From Amycolatopsis sp. (GTDB lineage Bacteria; Actinomycetota; Actinomycetes; Mycobacteriales; Pseudonocardiaceae): 64,000 nucleotides of DNA. A program made the position numbers and the translations under genes. The DNA lies in contig NZ_JAODNM010000096.1 of assembly GCF_025464955.1 (NCBI RefSeq), forward strand, positions 1-64,000. Direction: 5' to 3'. Positions 1 through 8,742 of the stretch are shown here, piece after piece. Numbering within the stretch: the stretch's first letter is position 1; every line of letters starts with the position of its first letter. Under the pieces are notes generated by a model. The model did not search any database. It was given only the letters and a program-made list of their open reading frames with translations, and had not been told where the DNA came from.

Positions 1-93
1 CAGAAAGGAATGTGGGAATATCTTACGCGGCACTTTGCTGTTGTCGATTGAGAGCGGCTCCACGCGAAAGAGCCCCCCTCCTCCGCTAAAACA

Positions 94-190
94 GCAAGTC
101 GCCGTCGACTTGCGATCGTTGCCCATACCAACGACCGCAACTCGACGGCGACTTGCGATCCAGCGCAGGGCGCTTTTGTGGATTTGTGCC
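94..190. repeat. Palindromic repeats downstream of lgt (families B and C)
   Basis: Two copies of a CGCAACTCG/CGAGTTGCG-type palindrome occur here. At 94-113 the arms are GCAAGTCG and CGACTTGC around CCGT. At 136-157 the arms have one mismatch. A degenerate copy of the GGGCAC..GTGCCC family lies at about 166-190. They sit just beyond the lgt stop and probably act as terminators. Positions 1-93 contain no gene I can recognise. Confidence 0.6.
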
Positions 191-192
191 CG

Positions 193-1224
193 TTAGGGCT
201 TGGGGTCTTCGGTGGGGGGTGGGGAGCTGTCGGAGGACGACCCCGAAGACTCGGAGGAGTCGGCGGAGACGGAGACTTCGGCTGGTTCGCCCGGGGTGTC
301 GTCGTCAGCAGCGGGTTCCGGCGAGTCGTCGGTGGCCAAGACCGGGCCCCGCAGCAGCTCGGGCGCTTCGCGGGGGCCGAGGTTCCGGGTGACGTACAAC
401 GCGATGATCGCGCCGAGGAACACCAGGATCGCGACCCAGACGTTCACGCGGACGCCAAGGATGTGGTTCGCCTCGTCGGCGCGCAGCAGCTCGATCCACG
501 TCCGGCCGAGGGTGTAGCCCGCGACGTACACGCAGAACGCGCGGCCGTGGCCGAGCTTGAACTTCTTGTCCGCCCAGACCACGAGCAGCGCGACCAGCAG
601 GTCCCAGATGAGCTCGTAGAGGAATGTGGGCTGCACCGGGCTGTCGGGCAGCGGGATGTGCCCGGTCGCGATGCCGCCGAGGGTGTCGCCCGGGTTGTCG
701 GGGTTGATGCGCTGGTAGATCTCCAGGCCCCACGGCAGCGTGGTATGCGCGCCGTAGAGCTCCTGGTTGAAGTAGTTGCCGATGCGCCCGATCGCCTGCG
801 CGGTGACCAGTGCGGGGGCCATGGTGTCCGCCATCGCCGGCAGCGGGATGCCCTTGCGGCGGCACGCGATGTACGCGCCGAGCCCGCCGAGTGCCACGGC
901 GCCCCAGATGCCGAGCCCGCCGTCCCAGATCTTCAACGCGTTGATCGGGTTCTTGCCCTCGCCGAAGTAGAGCTGGTGATCGGTGATGACATGGTAGAGA
1001 CGGCCGCCGACCAGGCCGAACGGCACCGCGAACACGGCGACGTCGATGACCGTGCCCTTCGTGCCGCCACGGGCGACCCAGCGGCGCTCGGACCACCAGA
1101 GGGCCACGATGATCCCGGCGATGATGCACAGCGCGTAGGCGCGAATCGGGATCGGCCCGATGTGCCAGACGCCGCGGTCAGGGCTGGGGAAGGACGCGAG
1201 GAACTGCACCGACGCGGAAATCAC
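193..1224 (-). CDS. lgt: Prolipoprotein diacylglyceryl transferase
   Basis: Transfers diacylglycerol from phosphatidylglycerol to the lipobox cysteine of prolipoproteins in the cytoplasmic membrane, the first step of lipoprotein maturation. The 343-residue product is multi-spanning and carries the Lgt signature around residues 146-159 (GRIGNYFNQE), with the conserved HVITDHQ region near residue 78. An acidic, serine-rich tail of about 60 residues follows the last membrane segment; such tails are common in actinobacterial Lgt. I chose the GTG at 1224 (M-I-S-A-S-V) because upstream codons in this frame look non-coding. lgt lies downstream of trpA on the same strand, the usual actinobacterial order, but here about 8.8 kb of other genes intervene. 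Confidence 0.95.
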   Translation of the reverse strand: MISASVQFLASFPSPDRGVWHIGPIPIRAYALCIIAGIIVALWWSERRWVARGGTKGTVIDVAVFAVPFGLVGGRLYHVITDHQLYFGEGKNPINALKIWDGGLGIWGAVALGGLGAYIACRRKGIPLPAMADTMAPALVTAQAIGRIGNYFNQELYGAHTTLPWGLEIYQRINPDNPGDTLGGIATGHIPLPDSPVQPTFLYELIWDLLVALLVVWADKKFKLGHGRAFCVYVAGYTLGRTWIELLRADEANHILGVRVNVWVAILVFLGAIIALYVTRNLGPREAPELLRGPVLATDDSPEPAADDDTPGEPAEVSVSADSSESSGSSSDSSPPPTEDPKP

Positions 1225-1312
1225 GGGGTCACCGTAACCTGCCCGGTGTGAAGCCCGGTGAGGGACGTCCGTCACCGGTGTGCGAGTGACTACCCATTGC
1301 CTCGTGCACGGC

Positions 1313-2476
1313 CTACTGGATGGCCGCCAGGTAGCCCGCGACCAACGCCCCGGCGACGAACTCGATCGCGGAGTCCGGCGGCAGGAATCGTTCGTCGTGC
1401 AGGCTCCGGGCACCGGCGGTGTCACCGAGACCGGCGAACATCATGAGCCCGCGCGTGGCGCCGCAGTAGTGCGCGAAGTCGTCGGCCCCGAACGAACGGA
1501 ACTCGGTGTCGAGCGTGATGCCGCCGCGCGCGAGCCACTCCTGCGCCCCGGCCGCGAGCCCGGCGTCGTTGAACAGCACCGGCTCGCACGGCATGATCCG
1601 CACCTCGGCGTCGCAGCCGTGGGCCTTGGCGGTGGCTTGCACGATCTCCCGCAACGTCTCGAGGATCGCGTCCCGGTCCGAGTCGCGCATCAGCCGCAGC
1701 GAGCCGAGCGCGGTGGCCTGCGACGGGACGACGTTCGCGGCCGTACCCGCCTGGATCCGGCCGACCGAGCACACCGCACCGAAGATCGGGTCGATCCGGC
1801 GGCTGGCGATCTGCTGCAGGCTGACCACGATCTGCGCGAGCGCCAGGATCGGGTCGCGCAGGAGGTGGGGATAGCCCGCGTGGCCGCCGTGGCCGGTTAC
1901 GACGACCTCGAACTCGTCGGTCGAGGCGTTGATCGGCCCCGGCACCGCGGAGATGACCCCGGCCGCCAGCCGAGGCTGGACGTGGGCGGCGATGATCGCG
2001 CTGACGCCGTACTCGGCCAGCGTACCGGCCTCGACGATGTCCAGGGCGCCCGAAGGCGACGTCTCCTCCCGAGGTTGCAGCACCGCGAGGATCGAGCGCG
2101 GCACACCGATCTTCATCGCCGCGCGGCACACCGCGACAAGTGCCGCGAGGTGGACATCGTGTCCGCACGCGTGCATCAACGCGCTGGTGGACGTCCACGG
2201 CACACCCGTCCGCTCGATGACCGGCAGCGCGTCGAGCTCGGCGCGCAACGCGATGGTCCCGCCCGGGGACGCGCCGTCGATCAGCACCGCGCGTCCGGTC
2301 TTCGCCACGCGGACACCGTCACCGGCCTCGAGCGCTTCGACGACGATGCGGGTGGTGTCGTCCTCGTCGCCGGAAGCGCGCGGATCGGCATGCAGGCGGT
2401 GACGCAGTTCCGCCGCGGCGGGCAGCTCCGCGTTGATCGCGGCGAGCCAGTCGGCCCACAGCTCGGATGAACTCAC
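1313..2476 (-). CDS. M20-family amidohydrolase (IAA-amino acid / hippurate hydrolase type)
   Basis: A zinc/manganese peptidase-like enzyme of family M20D that hydrolyses N-acyl or N-aromatic-acyl amino acids. The 387-residue protein shows the family metal ligands: C104, H106 and D107 in MHACGHDVH, E137/E138 in QPREE, a central H in AHVQPRL and a C-terminal H in SLHDERF. The start overlaps the stop of the upstream amidohydrolase by 4 bp (ATGA), so the two are probably translated together. With that gene, the permease and the divergent ligase it forms a small nitrogen-compound uptake and degradation cluster. The exact substrate cannot be read from sequence. Confidence 0.88.
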   Translation of the reverse strand: MSSSELWADWLAAINAELPAAAELRHRLHADPRASGDEDDTTRIVVEALEAGDGVRVAKTGRAVLIDGASPGGTIALRAELDALPVIERTGVPWTSTSALMHACGHDVHLAALVAVCRAAMKIGVPRSILAVLQPREETSPSGALDIVEAGTLAEYGVSAIIAAHVQPRLAAGVISAVPGPINASTDEFEVVVTGHGGHAGYPHLLRDPILALAQIVVSLQQIASRRIDPIFGAVCSVGRIQAGTAANVVPSQATALGSLRLMRDSDRDAILETLREIVQATAKAHGCDAEVRIMPCEPVLFNDAGLAAGAQEWLARGGITLDTEFRSFGADDFAHYCGATRGLMMFAGLGDTAGARSLHDERFLPPDSAIEFVAGALVAGYLAAIQ

Positions 2477-3603
2477 AACGGCTCCAAACCGTAGACACGC
2501 CGGGCGTTTTCCGCCCCAGCAAGCACTGCGAGACGTTCCGCGTCCGGCGTCGAGAACTCCCCGGCGTCCAGACCGGCCCGCAGGAAGTCCGAAAGGCCGC
2601 GCCGGAACAGGAGCGTTCCGAGGTGGTAGAGCTCGCCGAGGCCGAAGGCGTCCGTGGAGAACAGGAACTTGCCGAACGGCGCGAGTTCCAGGGTTTCGGC
2701 AATGAGCGCGGGCGCCCGGCTGCCCGCGTTGTGCGTCGCGAGGCCGACGTCGACGAACACGTGCTCGAAGACCTGCGCGAGGTACGCGGCCTGGCGGTGG
2801 AACGGGTAGTTGTGCAGCAGCAGGATCGGCACGCCGGTCTTCCGAGTGGCGCGCAGCAGGCCGGTCAGCAGCAACGGGTCACAGCGGTGCAGGTCGACGT
2901 CGGAATCGCCGTAGCCGACGTGGAACTGCACGGGCAGCCGCAGCTCGATACCGGTCCAGATGAGGAACCGGTGGAGGACCTCGTTCGCCAGCCGGACCGG
3001 CTTGCCGCCTTCGACGTCGGACAGCCAGTCTCCCGCCGCCAACGTGACTTCGGCGTCGGACGGCCGTTCACCGGCGAGGTCCAGGCCGACGCGATACGCC
3101 GCGATGGACTTGACGCCGACCGCGTTCACCGTCCGTTTCGCCAGCTCGACCGCACAGGCCTCGGCGAACCCGACCGCGCTGGTGCCGTCCCGCGCCACGT
3201 TCTCGGCGACCTGTTCAAGCCGGACGATGTCGTGCGCACGCGCACCGGCCAGCGTCGCCAACTCCGCGGAGCTGGTGAGCTTGTCCGGCATGAACCCGCC
3301 GTCGACGACGAAGTCGCCCGTACCCGTCGAGCGCAGGAAACGGCGGTTGACCTCGTCCGCCCCCAACTCCGCGCGCCGGGCAAGGTAGTCGTCGGCCGAG
3401 ACGTGCGGCTCGAGGTCGAGCACCGGCGCGCACCAGCGGCGGACGGCGAGCCCGATCAGCGAGTCGAACAGGGTGGTGCCCAGCGCCGACACGGTGTCGG
3501 CCTCGGTGAGCATCTCTTCGAAGGCCGGGCGGTCCAACTCGACGCCGACCAGGCCGTGACAGTGATGGTCGACCAGGCGGAGATCCTCCACAAACGACAG
3601 CAC
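2473..3603 (-). CDS. Amidohydrolase of the FluG N-terminal type
   Basis: A TIM-barrel amidohydrolase (amidohydrolase_2 class) of 376 residues. The N-terminal metal motif is VDHHCH at residues 11-16; further His residues occur in QFHVGYGDSD and LLHNYPFH. In fungal FluG and plant NodGS this domain is fused to a type I glutamine synthetase; here the synthetase-like partner is a separate divergent gene at 5130-6476. It overlaps the M20 gene by 4 bp and is separated from the permease gene by a 17-bp-arm hairpin. It probably deacylates or decarboxylates an amide-type substrate, but the reaction is unknown. Confidence 0.82.
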   Translation of the reverse strand: MLSFVEDLRLVDHHCHGLVGVELDRPAFEEMLTEADTVSALGTTLFDSLIGLAVRRWCAPVLDLEPHVSADDYLARRAELGADEVNRRFLRSTGTGDFVVDGGFMPDKLTSSAELATLAGARAHDIVRLEQVAENVARDGTSAVGFAEACAVELAKRTVNAVGVKSIAAYRVGLDLAGERPSDAEVTLAAGDWLSDVEGGKPVRLANEVLHRFLIWTGIELRLPVQFHVGYGDSDVDLHRCDPLLLTGLLRATRKTGVPILLLHNYPFHRQAAYLAQVFEHVFVDVGLATHNAGSRAPALIAETLELAPFGKFLFSTDAFGLGELYHLGTLLFRRGLSDFLRAGLDAGEFSTPDAERLAVLAGAENARRVYGLEPL

Positions 3604-3615
3604 GTGCGGAGTCTA

Positions 3616-3667
3616 GGACTCGTGAGCGTTCCCGCCGGTTCTAGGCGGCCGGAACGCTCACGAGTCC
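3616..3667. repeat. Inverted repeat A1 (GGACTCGTGAGCGTTCC)
   Basis: Perfect 17-bp arms at 3616-3632 and 3651-3667 enclose an 18-nt loop. The right arm contains the stop codon of the permease gene (3658-3660). Related hairpins lie at 15839-15914 and 41561-41626. The fold could reduce read-through from the permease gene into the two hydrolase genes, giving unequal expression within the operon. Confidence 0.75.
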
Positions 3668-5076
3668 GAAACCGCCAGCCGCTCCCCCACCCGACGCGCA
3701 TACCCAGGCGCGGCGAGGACCGCGACGACGGCCAGCAGCAATACGGCCGCAGCGACTACCGGGAACCACCGCGCAGGTCCGGAGGTCGGGTACGGGATCA
3801 CGTTGACGTAGACGGTGTAGCCCAGCAGCGCGAGCGCGCCGAGCGGGAACACGATCTGCCAGCGCGGGACGTCCATCTTGCGGCGGACGAACACGAGCAG
3901 GATCGAACCAATCGTCGTCAGCAGGTAGATCACCAGCAAGATCAACGTGCCGATCGACCCACTCCAGGCGAAGGTGTCCGACGCTGTGGCGCCGAAGAAC
4001 ACCGCGCAGACAACGATGATCAGTACCGCCAGCGCGGAGACCACGGTCGCGGCGACGGCCGGTGCGCCCTGCGCGGACGTCTTGCCGATCCCCCTGTCGC
4101 CCACGGCGTCCCGGCCGAGTGCGAAGAGCAGCCTGGAGCCACCGACGACGCAGGCCAGGCAGCAGCCGAAAGCACTGATTGCCGCGCCGAGCGTGATGAC
4201 GTCGCCCAGCCACGCACCGACGTAGCTGGTGCTGAGATCACCCAGCAGCGACGGCGAATCGTGGAACGCGCCCGCGTCCGAGCCGAAGGCCATCATCTCG
4301 ATGGCCGTGACGACCACGAAGAACGCGCCACCGAAAACCGCCGTGCCGAGGATCGCCCTGGGAATGTTGCGTTTCGGCTCGCGTGTCTCCTCGCCGAGGG
4401 TCGCCGCGGCCTCGAACCCGGCGAAGGACAGGAAGCCGAACACGGCCCCGAGGAACACGCCGGACACGCCGACGTCCGGGGTGTAGGTGAACACCGACAT
4501 CGTGAAATGACGTCCGCCCGGCGCCGAGCCCGAGATCAGCCGAACGGCGATGACCGCGGTGATCAGCAGGATCAGGGCGATCGTCGCGCCCTCGACGAGC
4601 AGCAGCAGGCTCGTACCGCGCTTCGCCGGGACGACGGCCAGCAGCCACGCGGCGACCAGCGCGACACCGACGAGCACGAACGGCCCCCAGGACGGCGGGT
4701 TCGGCCAGATACCGACCTGGGTGAGGAACGCGGTACCCAGCGTTCCGGCGGCTGACGACGTCACGACGGCGTAGAACGTGTACGTCCCCAGTAGCCCGAT
4801 CCCGGAAACGACGCCGGCGCGTGGGCCGAGCGTCGCGCCGACGAAGGCGTACACCGAGCCAGCGTGCTCGTAGTACTGGCACAGGCGGACGAACCCGTAC
4901 GCCACGAGCAGCACGCCCACGGCGGAGAGCAGGAACGCCAGCGGAACGGCACGACCTGCCGCCGACGCCGTCTGCTGGGGGTTGATGTTGGCCGCCATAC
5001 TCGGCGCCATCAGCGCCACGGACAGGCCCACGGCCTGCCACACCGACAGCGACCGGCGGAGTCCGGTGTCTGACAT
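3658..5076 (-). CDS. APC-family amino acid/polyamine permease
   Basis: A 472-residue transporter of the amino acid-polyamine-organocation family with about 12-14 hydrophobic helices. The N-terminal SVWQAVGLSVALMAPSMA segment and the FxGFEAAATLGEET motif in the middle are typical of the family. I chose the ATG at 5076 because GAGGTG lies 7 nt upstream; a GTG at 5085 is also possible. It probably imports the amino-acid derivative handled by the neighbouring hydrolases and the divergent glutamine-synthetase-like enzyme. The gene is the first of the minus-strand operon and shares a short upstream region with the ligase gene. Confidence 0.88.
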   Translation of the reverse strand: MSDTGLRRSLSVWQAVGLSVALMAPSMAANINPQQTASAAGRAVPLAFLLSAVGVLLVAYGFVRLCQYYEHAGSVYAFVGATLGPRAGVVSGIGLLGTYTFYAVVTSSAAGTLGTAFLTQVGIWPNPPSWGPFVLVGVALVAAWLLAVVPAKRGTSLLLLVEGATIALILLITAVIAVRLISGSAPGGRHFTMSVFTYTPDVGVSGVFLGAVFGFLSFAGFEAAATLGEETREPKRNIPRAILGTAVFGGAFFVVVTAIEMMAFGSDAGAFHDSPSLLGDLSTSYVGAWLGDVITLGAAISAFGCCLACVVGGSRLLFALGRDAVGDRGIGKTSAQGAPAVAATVVSALAVLIIVVCAVFFGATASDTFAWSGSIGTLILLVIYLLTTIGSILLVFVRRKMDVPRWQIVFPLGALALLGYTVYVNVIPYPTSGPARWFPVVAAAVLLLAVVAVLAAPGYARRVGERLAVSDS

Positions 5077-5129
5077 GATGCGCACCTCGTTTCCTACGCG
5101 GATGTGCAGTTAACAGGGACGGAGGCCGG

Positions 5130-6476
5130 ATGAGCGAGCTTGACCGCCAGGTGATCGGAGCACGGGCCGATGAATTGTTACCCGGGCTGGCCGCACAGGG
5201 CGTCGAAGTGGTGGCGATGACCTTTGTGGACAACAGCGGGGTCGTCCGGACGAAGGCAGTCCCGTTGCGCAGGCTGGCCGCCGCGGCCGCGTCGGGGATC
5301 GGCGCGTCGAACTCGTTCGACTTCTTCGGCTTCGACGACTCGATCTGCACGGGCAAGTACTCCTCGGGGCCGGTAGGAGACCTGCGGCTGCACCTGGACC
5401 TGGAGCGGCTGACCGTGCTCGCCGCGCAGCCCGGCTGGGCCTGGGCGCCGGCGGACCGTCGCGACCAGGACGGCGCTGTCCACCCGATGGACCAGCGGAG
5501 CCTGGCGAAGGAAGCGGTCCGGCAGCTCGCCGAGCGCGGGCTTACCGCGAAACTGGCCTTCGAGGTCGAGTGGGTGGTGACGGCCGAAAACGCGCCGGAC
5601 GAGCTGGCCGGTCGCGGTCCGGCTTACGGCTACGCGAGACTTTCCCGGCATTCGGACTATCTGCGCGCGATCGTGTCCGCTTTGGACAATCAGGGCGTCG
5701 CGGTGGAGCAGATCCATCCGGAGTACGCGGCCGGCCAGTTCGAGCTGTCGGTCGGCGCGGAGGACCCGGTCGGCGCGGCGGACACTTCGGTGCTGGTCCG
5801 GGAAACGATCCGCGTGGTGAGCGGCATGCACGGACTGCGCGCGTCGTTCACGCCGCAGTTCTCGGTGGGCGGCGTGGGCAACGGCGGGCACGTGCATCTG
5901 AGTGTGTGGGACGGCGAACGGAACCTGTTCGGCGGCGGCGACGGGCAGTTCGGGATGACCGCTACCGCAGAGACGTTCAGCGCGGGCATCCTGGACAGGC
6001 TGCCCGCATTGCTGGCCGTCGGCGCGCCGTCAGTGGTGAGCTACCTGCGGCTCGAGCCCCACCGGTGGGCCGGGGCGTTTGCGGTGTGGGGGCTGGAAAA
6101 CCGCGAGGCCGCAGTCCGGCTCATCGCCGGGACCTCGCCCAATCTCGAAGTGAAGTGCTTCGACCACACAGCCAACCCGTACCTGGTCGTGGCCGCGCTT
6201 CTGTTCGCCGGAATGGCCGGGGAAACCGCGCTGCCGGACCCGATCGACGTCGACCCGGGCTCACTCAGCGATGACGAACGCCACGGGCTCGGCATCCGCC
6301 GCCTACCCGCTACGCTCGCTGACGCCGTATCCGCCTTCGAAGCCGACATCGTGCTGCACGACTGCTTCGGTGCCCCGCTCGCGACGACGTTGATGGACGT
6401 CCGCAAAGCCGAGATCCAGCGCTTCGCCGGCTCGACCCCGGACCAGATCACCGCCGCCTACCGCTGGGCCCACTGA
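5130..6476 (+). CDS. Glutamine-synthetase-like ligase (FluG / gamma-glutamylamine synthetase type)
   Basis: A 448-residue type I glutamine-synthetase-fold enzyme, shorter and more divergent than housekeeping GlnA. Catalytic-barrel motifs are present: GNGGHVHLSVW (metal His), RLEPHRWAGAF and ENREAAVRLI near the ATP/glutamate sites, and NLEVKCFDHTANPYL near the C-terminus. A good ribosome site (GGAGG) precedes the ATG at 5130. In actinomycetes such paralogues (GlnA3/GlnA4 group) attach glutamate to polyamines or ethanolamine. The divergent permease and two amidohydrolases support a scavenging role rather than primary ammonia assimilation. True glutamine synthetase activity is unlikely but not excluded. 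Confidence 0.88.
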   Translation: MSELDRQVIGARADELLPGLAAQGVEVVAMTFVDNSGVVRTKAVPLRRLAAAAASGIGASNSFDFFGFDDSICTGKYSSGPVGDLRLHLDLERLTVLAAQPGWAWAPADRRDQDGAVHPMDQRSLAKEAVRQLAERGLTAKLAFEVEWVVTAENAPDELAGRGPAYGYARLSRHSDYLRAIVSALDNQGVAVEQIHPEYAAGQFELSVGAEDPVGAADTSVLVRETIRVVSGMHGLRASFTPQFSVGGVGNGGHVHLSVWDGERNLFGGGDGQFGMTATAETFSAGILDRLPALLAVGAPSVVSYLRLEPHRWAGAFAVWGLENREAAVRLIAGTSPNLEVKCFDHTANPYLVVAALLFAGMAGETALPDPIDVDPGSLSDDERHGLGIRRLPATLADAVSAFEADIVLHDCFGAPLATTLMDVRKAEIQRFAGSTPDQITAAYRWAH

Positions 6477-6530
6477 CCGCGTGCGCACTTCCTGCGCACT
6501 CGCGCGCAGCGGGAGACCGGCCGAGTGCGC

Positions 6531-7337
6531 TTACCGACGTTCGTACGGCAGCTTTTCACCTGCTTCGACAGCGAACGGGAGCCGGTTGCCTTCCGGAGGC
6601 AGCGGGCAGGTGGCGAAGTCGGTGAACGCGCACGGCAGGTTCGTCGCGCGGTTGAAGTCGAGGACGACAGCGCCGTCCTCGTCCGGAGCGGCGACCTGGA
6701 GTGAGCGGTTCGCGGCGTACGTCGTCACGCCGCTGGTGGCGTCGTTGAACAGGATGCTCAGTCCGCCGCCGACCTTGCCGTTGAACGCCGTCAGCGTGTG
6801 CTCGACGCCGTCGTGCTCGAACCGGGCCACTCCGAGCGCGGTGTAGACATGCGTAAGCCCCTCCACCACCGCGCCGACGGTTGTCGGGCGCGGCTCGTCG
6901 AACGGCTCGAACCGCCCTCGCAGAACCCAGTCCTCCTCGGGCTCGTACGACGGCACGCCGTGGAAGTCCTTCAGTACCAACGCTTTCGGGTCATGGACGC
7001 GAATCAGGTATCCCGAGCGACGGGCGACCTCGATCTCGACGTCGCCGGCCACGATCCGCGTGCCGGCTCCGCTGTTGACCAGCTCGATCCGGCGTACACC
7101 GGTGACGGCCTCGCCCTCGTGCGTGACGTCGGCGCCCTGCGGATCGAGGTACGCGGCGTCGCTGTCCTGCCACCACAACCCGGGCAGTCCCGGGTAGCTG
7201 CGGGGTGTCTCTTCCAGCCAATCCAACGACACGAGCGCAAGCCAGCCGTAGGGCTCGGCCAGGGTGCCCTCGCGTTCGCTCTTCCACTGCTGCCAGTCCC
7301 TGACGAAGCCGGTGGCTGTGTCTGTGTTGGTGGTCAT
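6531..7337 (-). CDS. DUF1684 family protein
   Basis: A 268-residue soluble protein with the DUF1684 hallmark near the C-terminus, DFNRATNLPCAFTDFATCP followed by PLPPEGNRL, and an aromatic-rich N-terminal region (WQQWKSERE, YGWLALVSLDWLEE). The function of the family is unknown; a cupin-like beta fold is suggested by the alternating strand pattern, an inference. I prefer the ATG at 7337, with GGGAG 7 nt upstream, over the GTG one codon earlier. It is preceded by the strong hairpin that ends the amidase gene, so it probably has its own promoter within or beyond that gap. Confidence 0.85.
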   Translation of the reverse strand: MTTNTDTATGFVRDWQQWKSEREGTLAEPYGWLALVSLDWLEETPRSYPGLPGLWWQDSDAAYLDPQGADVTHEGEAVTGVRRIELVNSGAGTRIVAGDVEIEVARRSGYLIRVHDPKALVLKDFHGVPSYEPEEDWVLRGRFEPFDEPRPTTVGAVVEGLTHVYTALGVARFEHDGVEHTLTAFNGKVGGGLSILFNDATSGVTTYAANRSLQVAAPDEDGAVVLDFNRATNLPCAFTDFATCPLPPEGNRLPFAVEAGEKLPYERR

Positions 7338-7348
7338 CACTGATCTCC

Positions 7349-7379
7349 CGTCGTCCCCGGTACCAACCCGGGGACGACG
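7349..7379 (-). terminator. Hairpin after the peptidoglycan amidase gene
   Basis: Perfect 12-bp arms (CGTCGTCCCCGG at 7349-7360 and its complement at 7368-7379) with a 7-nt loop. It lies about 30 bp beyond the stop of the amidase gene. There is no U-tract, as is common in high-GC actinomycetes, so termination is an inference from shape and place. Confidence 0.7.
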
Positions 7380-7410
7380 CCGCAGATTCCCGCTCCCACC
7401 ACGTGGAACG

Positions 7411-8073
7411 TCAGGCTGCCATGGCCGCTGCGACGTCCTTGCGCAGCTGCGGGAGCCTGGCGTACAGCTTGTCGCCGGGGCACTCGGTGTTGTAGTAGTC
7501 GCGATGGCCCTTGATCTCGGCGACCGGGATGCCGTACTGCTTGCAGACGTACGCGCAGAGGGCGACGAGTCCCTTGTACTGCGCCGCGGGCTGCTCGACG
7601 CTGGTGTACGTGCCTTCGTTCTCGATGCCGATCGAGTTGTCGTTCTGGCCGGGGCAGTGCGCGCCGCGGATCATCTGCTTACCGCCACGAAGCGTGCTGA
7701 GGCTGCCGTGGCGACCTTCGAGCTGGTAGCCACCCCGGCTGACGGTGAAGTGCTGACCGGTGTCGGACCACCCGTTGTTGTCGATGTGATCGGCCTGGTT
7801 GTCGCGACAGATCTGGAACGCGTGCGCGAGCGAGTAGTCCGTGCTGTTGGCGCTCGCGATGTGGTGGACGAGAATCCGGTTGGCCTTGTTGTTGAGCGTG
7901 ACCAGCGGATCCGCCGGCGGCCGCGCGTTCCACTCGGCACAGCTGTAAATGCGCGGGACCGTGGCAGCGCTCGCCATGCCAGGCAGGACGAGCCCGGCCG
8001 CACCAGCCGCCACCAGCAACCCAGTACCCCGCAGGAATGTCCGGCGGTCGAGACCTTTGAAGTCGATAGCCAT
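7411..8073 (-). CDS. Tat-exported N-acetylmuramoyl-L-alanine amidase (PGRP / amidase_2 type)
   Basis: A 220-residue secreted enzyme expected to cut the amide bond between muramic acid and the peptide stem. The N-terminus has a twin-arginine signal (DRRTFLRG) and an AAGAAGLVLPG hydrophobic stretch ending at ASAA. The mature part is a PGRP/amidase_2 domain: RILVHHIAS supplies the first zinc His, and GHRDYYNTECPG supplies the second His and the Cys ligand seen in active amidases. Length fits a single catalytic domain without a wall-binding module. It could serve in cell-wall turnover or act on other bacteria. Confidence 0.88.
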   Translation of the reverse strand: MAIDFKGLDRRTFLRGTGLLVAAGAAGLVLPGMASAATVPRIYSCAEWNARPPADPLVTLNNKANRILVHHIASANSTDYSLAHAFQICRDNQADHIDNNGWSDTGQHFTVSRGGYQLEGRHGSLSTLRGGKQMIRGAHCPGQNDNSIGIENEGTYTSVEQPAAQYKGLVALCAYVCKQYGIPVAEIKGHRDYYNTECPGDKLYARLPQLRKDVAAAMAA

Positions 8074-8120
8074 GCGCGGACTGTGCGCGCGGCGCGTACA
8101 GGATTCCTACAAAACGCAGG

Positions 8121-8657
8121 TCAGGGCGTACGGCCGGTGATGGCAACGACCCTGTCGAGCAGCGAGGCGGCAGCCGTGACCTCGACCACGGGCCCCCACA
8201 GCTCGGGGACCGGGGCGTTCGGAACGAACTCGGTCACGTGGTCCAGACAAGCCCGCACTGTCTCGTCCGGCAGGTCGAAGGGCTGGCCGGTGGCCTTCGC
8301 GAGGTCCCAGCCGTGCACGACCATCTCAGTGAAAGCGATCCTGCCCCAGAGCCGGTTCGGCAGCTCCGACCCGCCCGCGTCGGTCATCCCCTGCCAGGCC
8401 GCCGGATCGTCCCACGCCTCGCCGAGCGCTTGGACGTGCTGGGCGAGGTTGTCCCACTCTTTTGCCGGCGCGGGGTCCTCCTTCCGGGCGACGGCAGCGA
8501 ACCCCTGGGACACCAGGTTGATGTGGTCGATGAGTTCGCGCACGGTGTATTCGGCGCAGGGCGTGGGATCGGTGAGCTGGCCATCGGCCACGCCTGCCAG
8601 CACGTCGATCATGCGGCGACAGGCCGGCTTCAGGTCGATCTCGGGGGACTTGCTCAT
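8121..8657 (-). CDS. TIGR03086-type metal-binding protein (mycothiol maleylpyruvate isomerase N-terminal fold)
   Basis: A 178-residue DinB/MDMPI-like protein. The conserved start of the fold is visible (ACRRMIDVLAGVADGQLTDPTPCAEYTVRELIDHI), including the first metal-type His in LIDHINL, and a later HGWDLAKATGQPF that supplies another His and is characteristic of the TIGR03086 group. These proteins are often linked to mycothiol, the actinobacterial thiol, but most have no assigned reaction. I chose the ATG at 8657 because GGAG lies 9 nt upstream. Longer in-frame starts upstream have no ribosome site. Confidence 0.82.
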   Translation of the reverse strand: MSKSPEIDLKPACRRMIDVLAGVADGQLTDPTPCAEYTVRELIDHINLVSQGFAAVARKEDPAPAKEWDNLAQHVQALGEAWDDPAAWQGMTDAGGSELPNRLWGRIAFTEMVVHGWDLAKATGQPFDLPDETVRACLDHVTEFVPNAPVPELWGPVVEVTAAASLLDRVVAITGRTP

Positions 8658-8742
8658 GGTCGTCTCCATCGATGCTTGAGGTGCTTTCACCGGAGACGTC
8701 GTAGCCGCTTCGCCGATCTCGACATCCGGGGCTGATTCCCGG

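Noticed and set aside
94-157. Possible CRISPR array from repeated CGCAACTCG units
   Set aside because: Units are palindromic, irregularly spaced, few, and scattered across the window at gene ends. There are no cas genes.
178-1251. Long plus-strand reading frame opposite lgt
   Set aside because: It is composed of R, D, E, G, V and A with no recognisable domain and lies opposite a well-supported lgt; typical antisense shadow in high-GC DNA.
2467-4755. 762-codon plus-strand frame across the amidohydrolase and permease genes
   Set aside because: Highly charged, R/Q/D-rich, with no motif. It spans two well-supported minus-strand genes and the hairpin between them.
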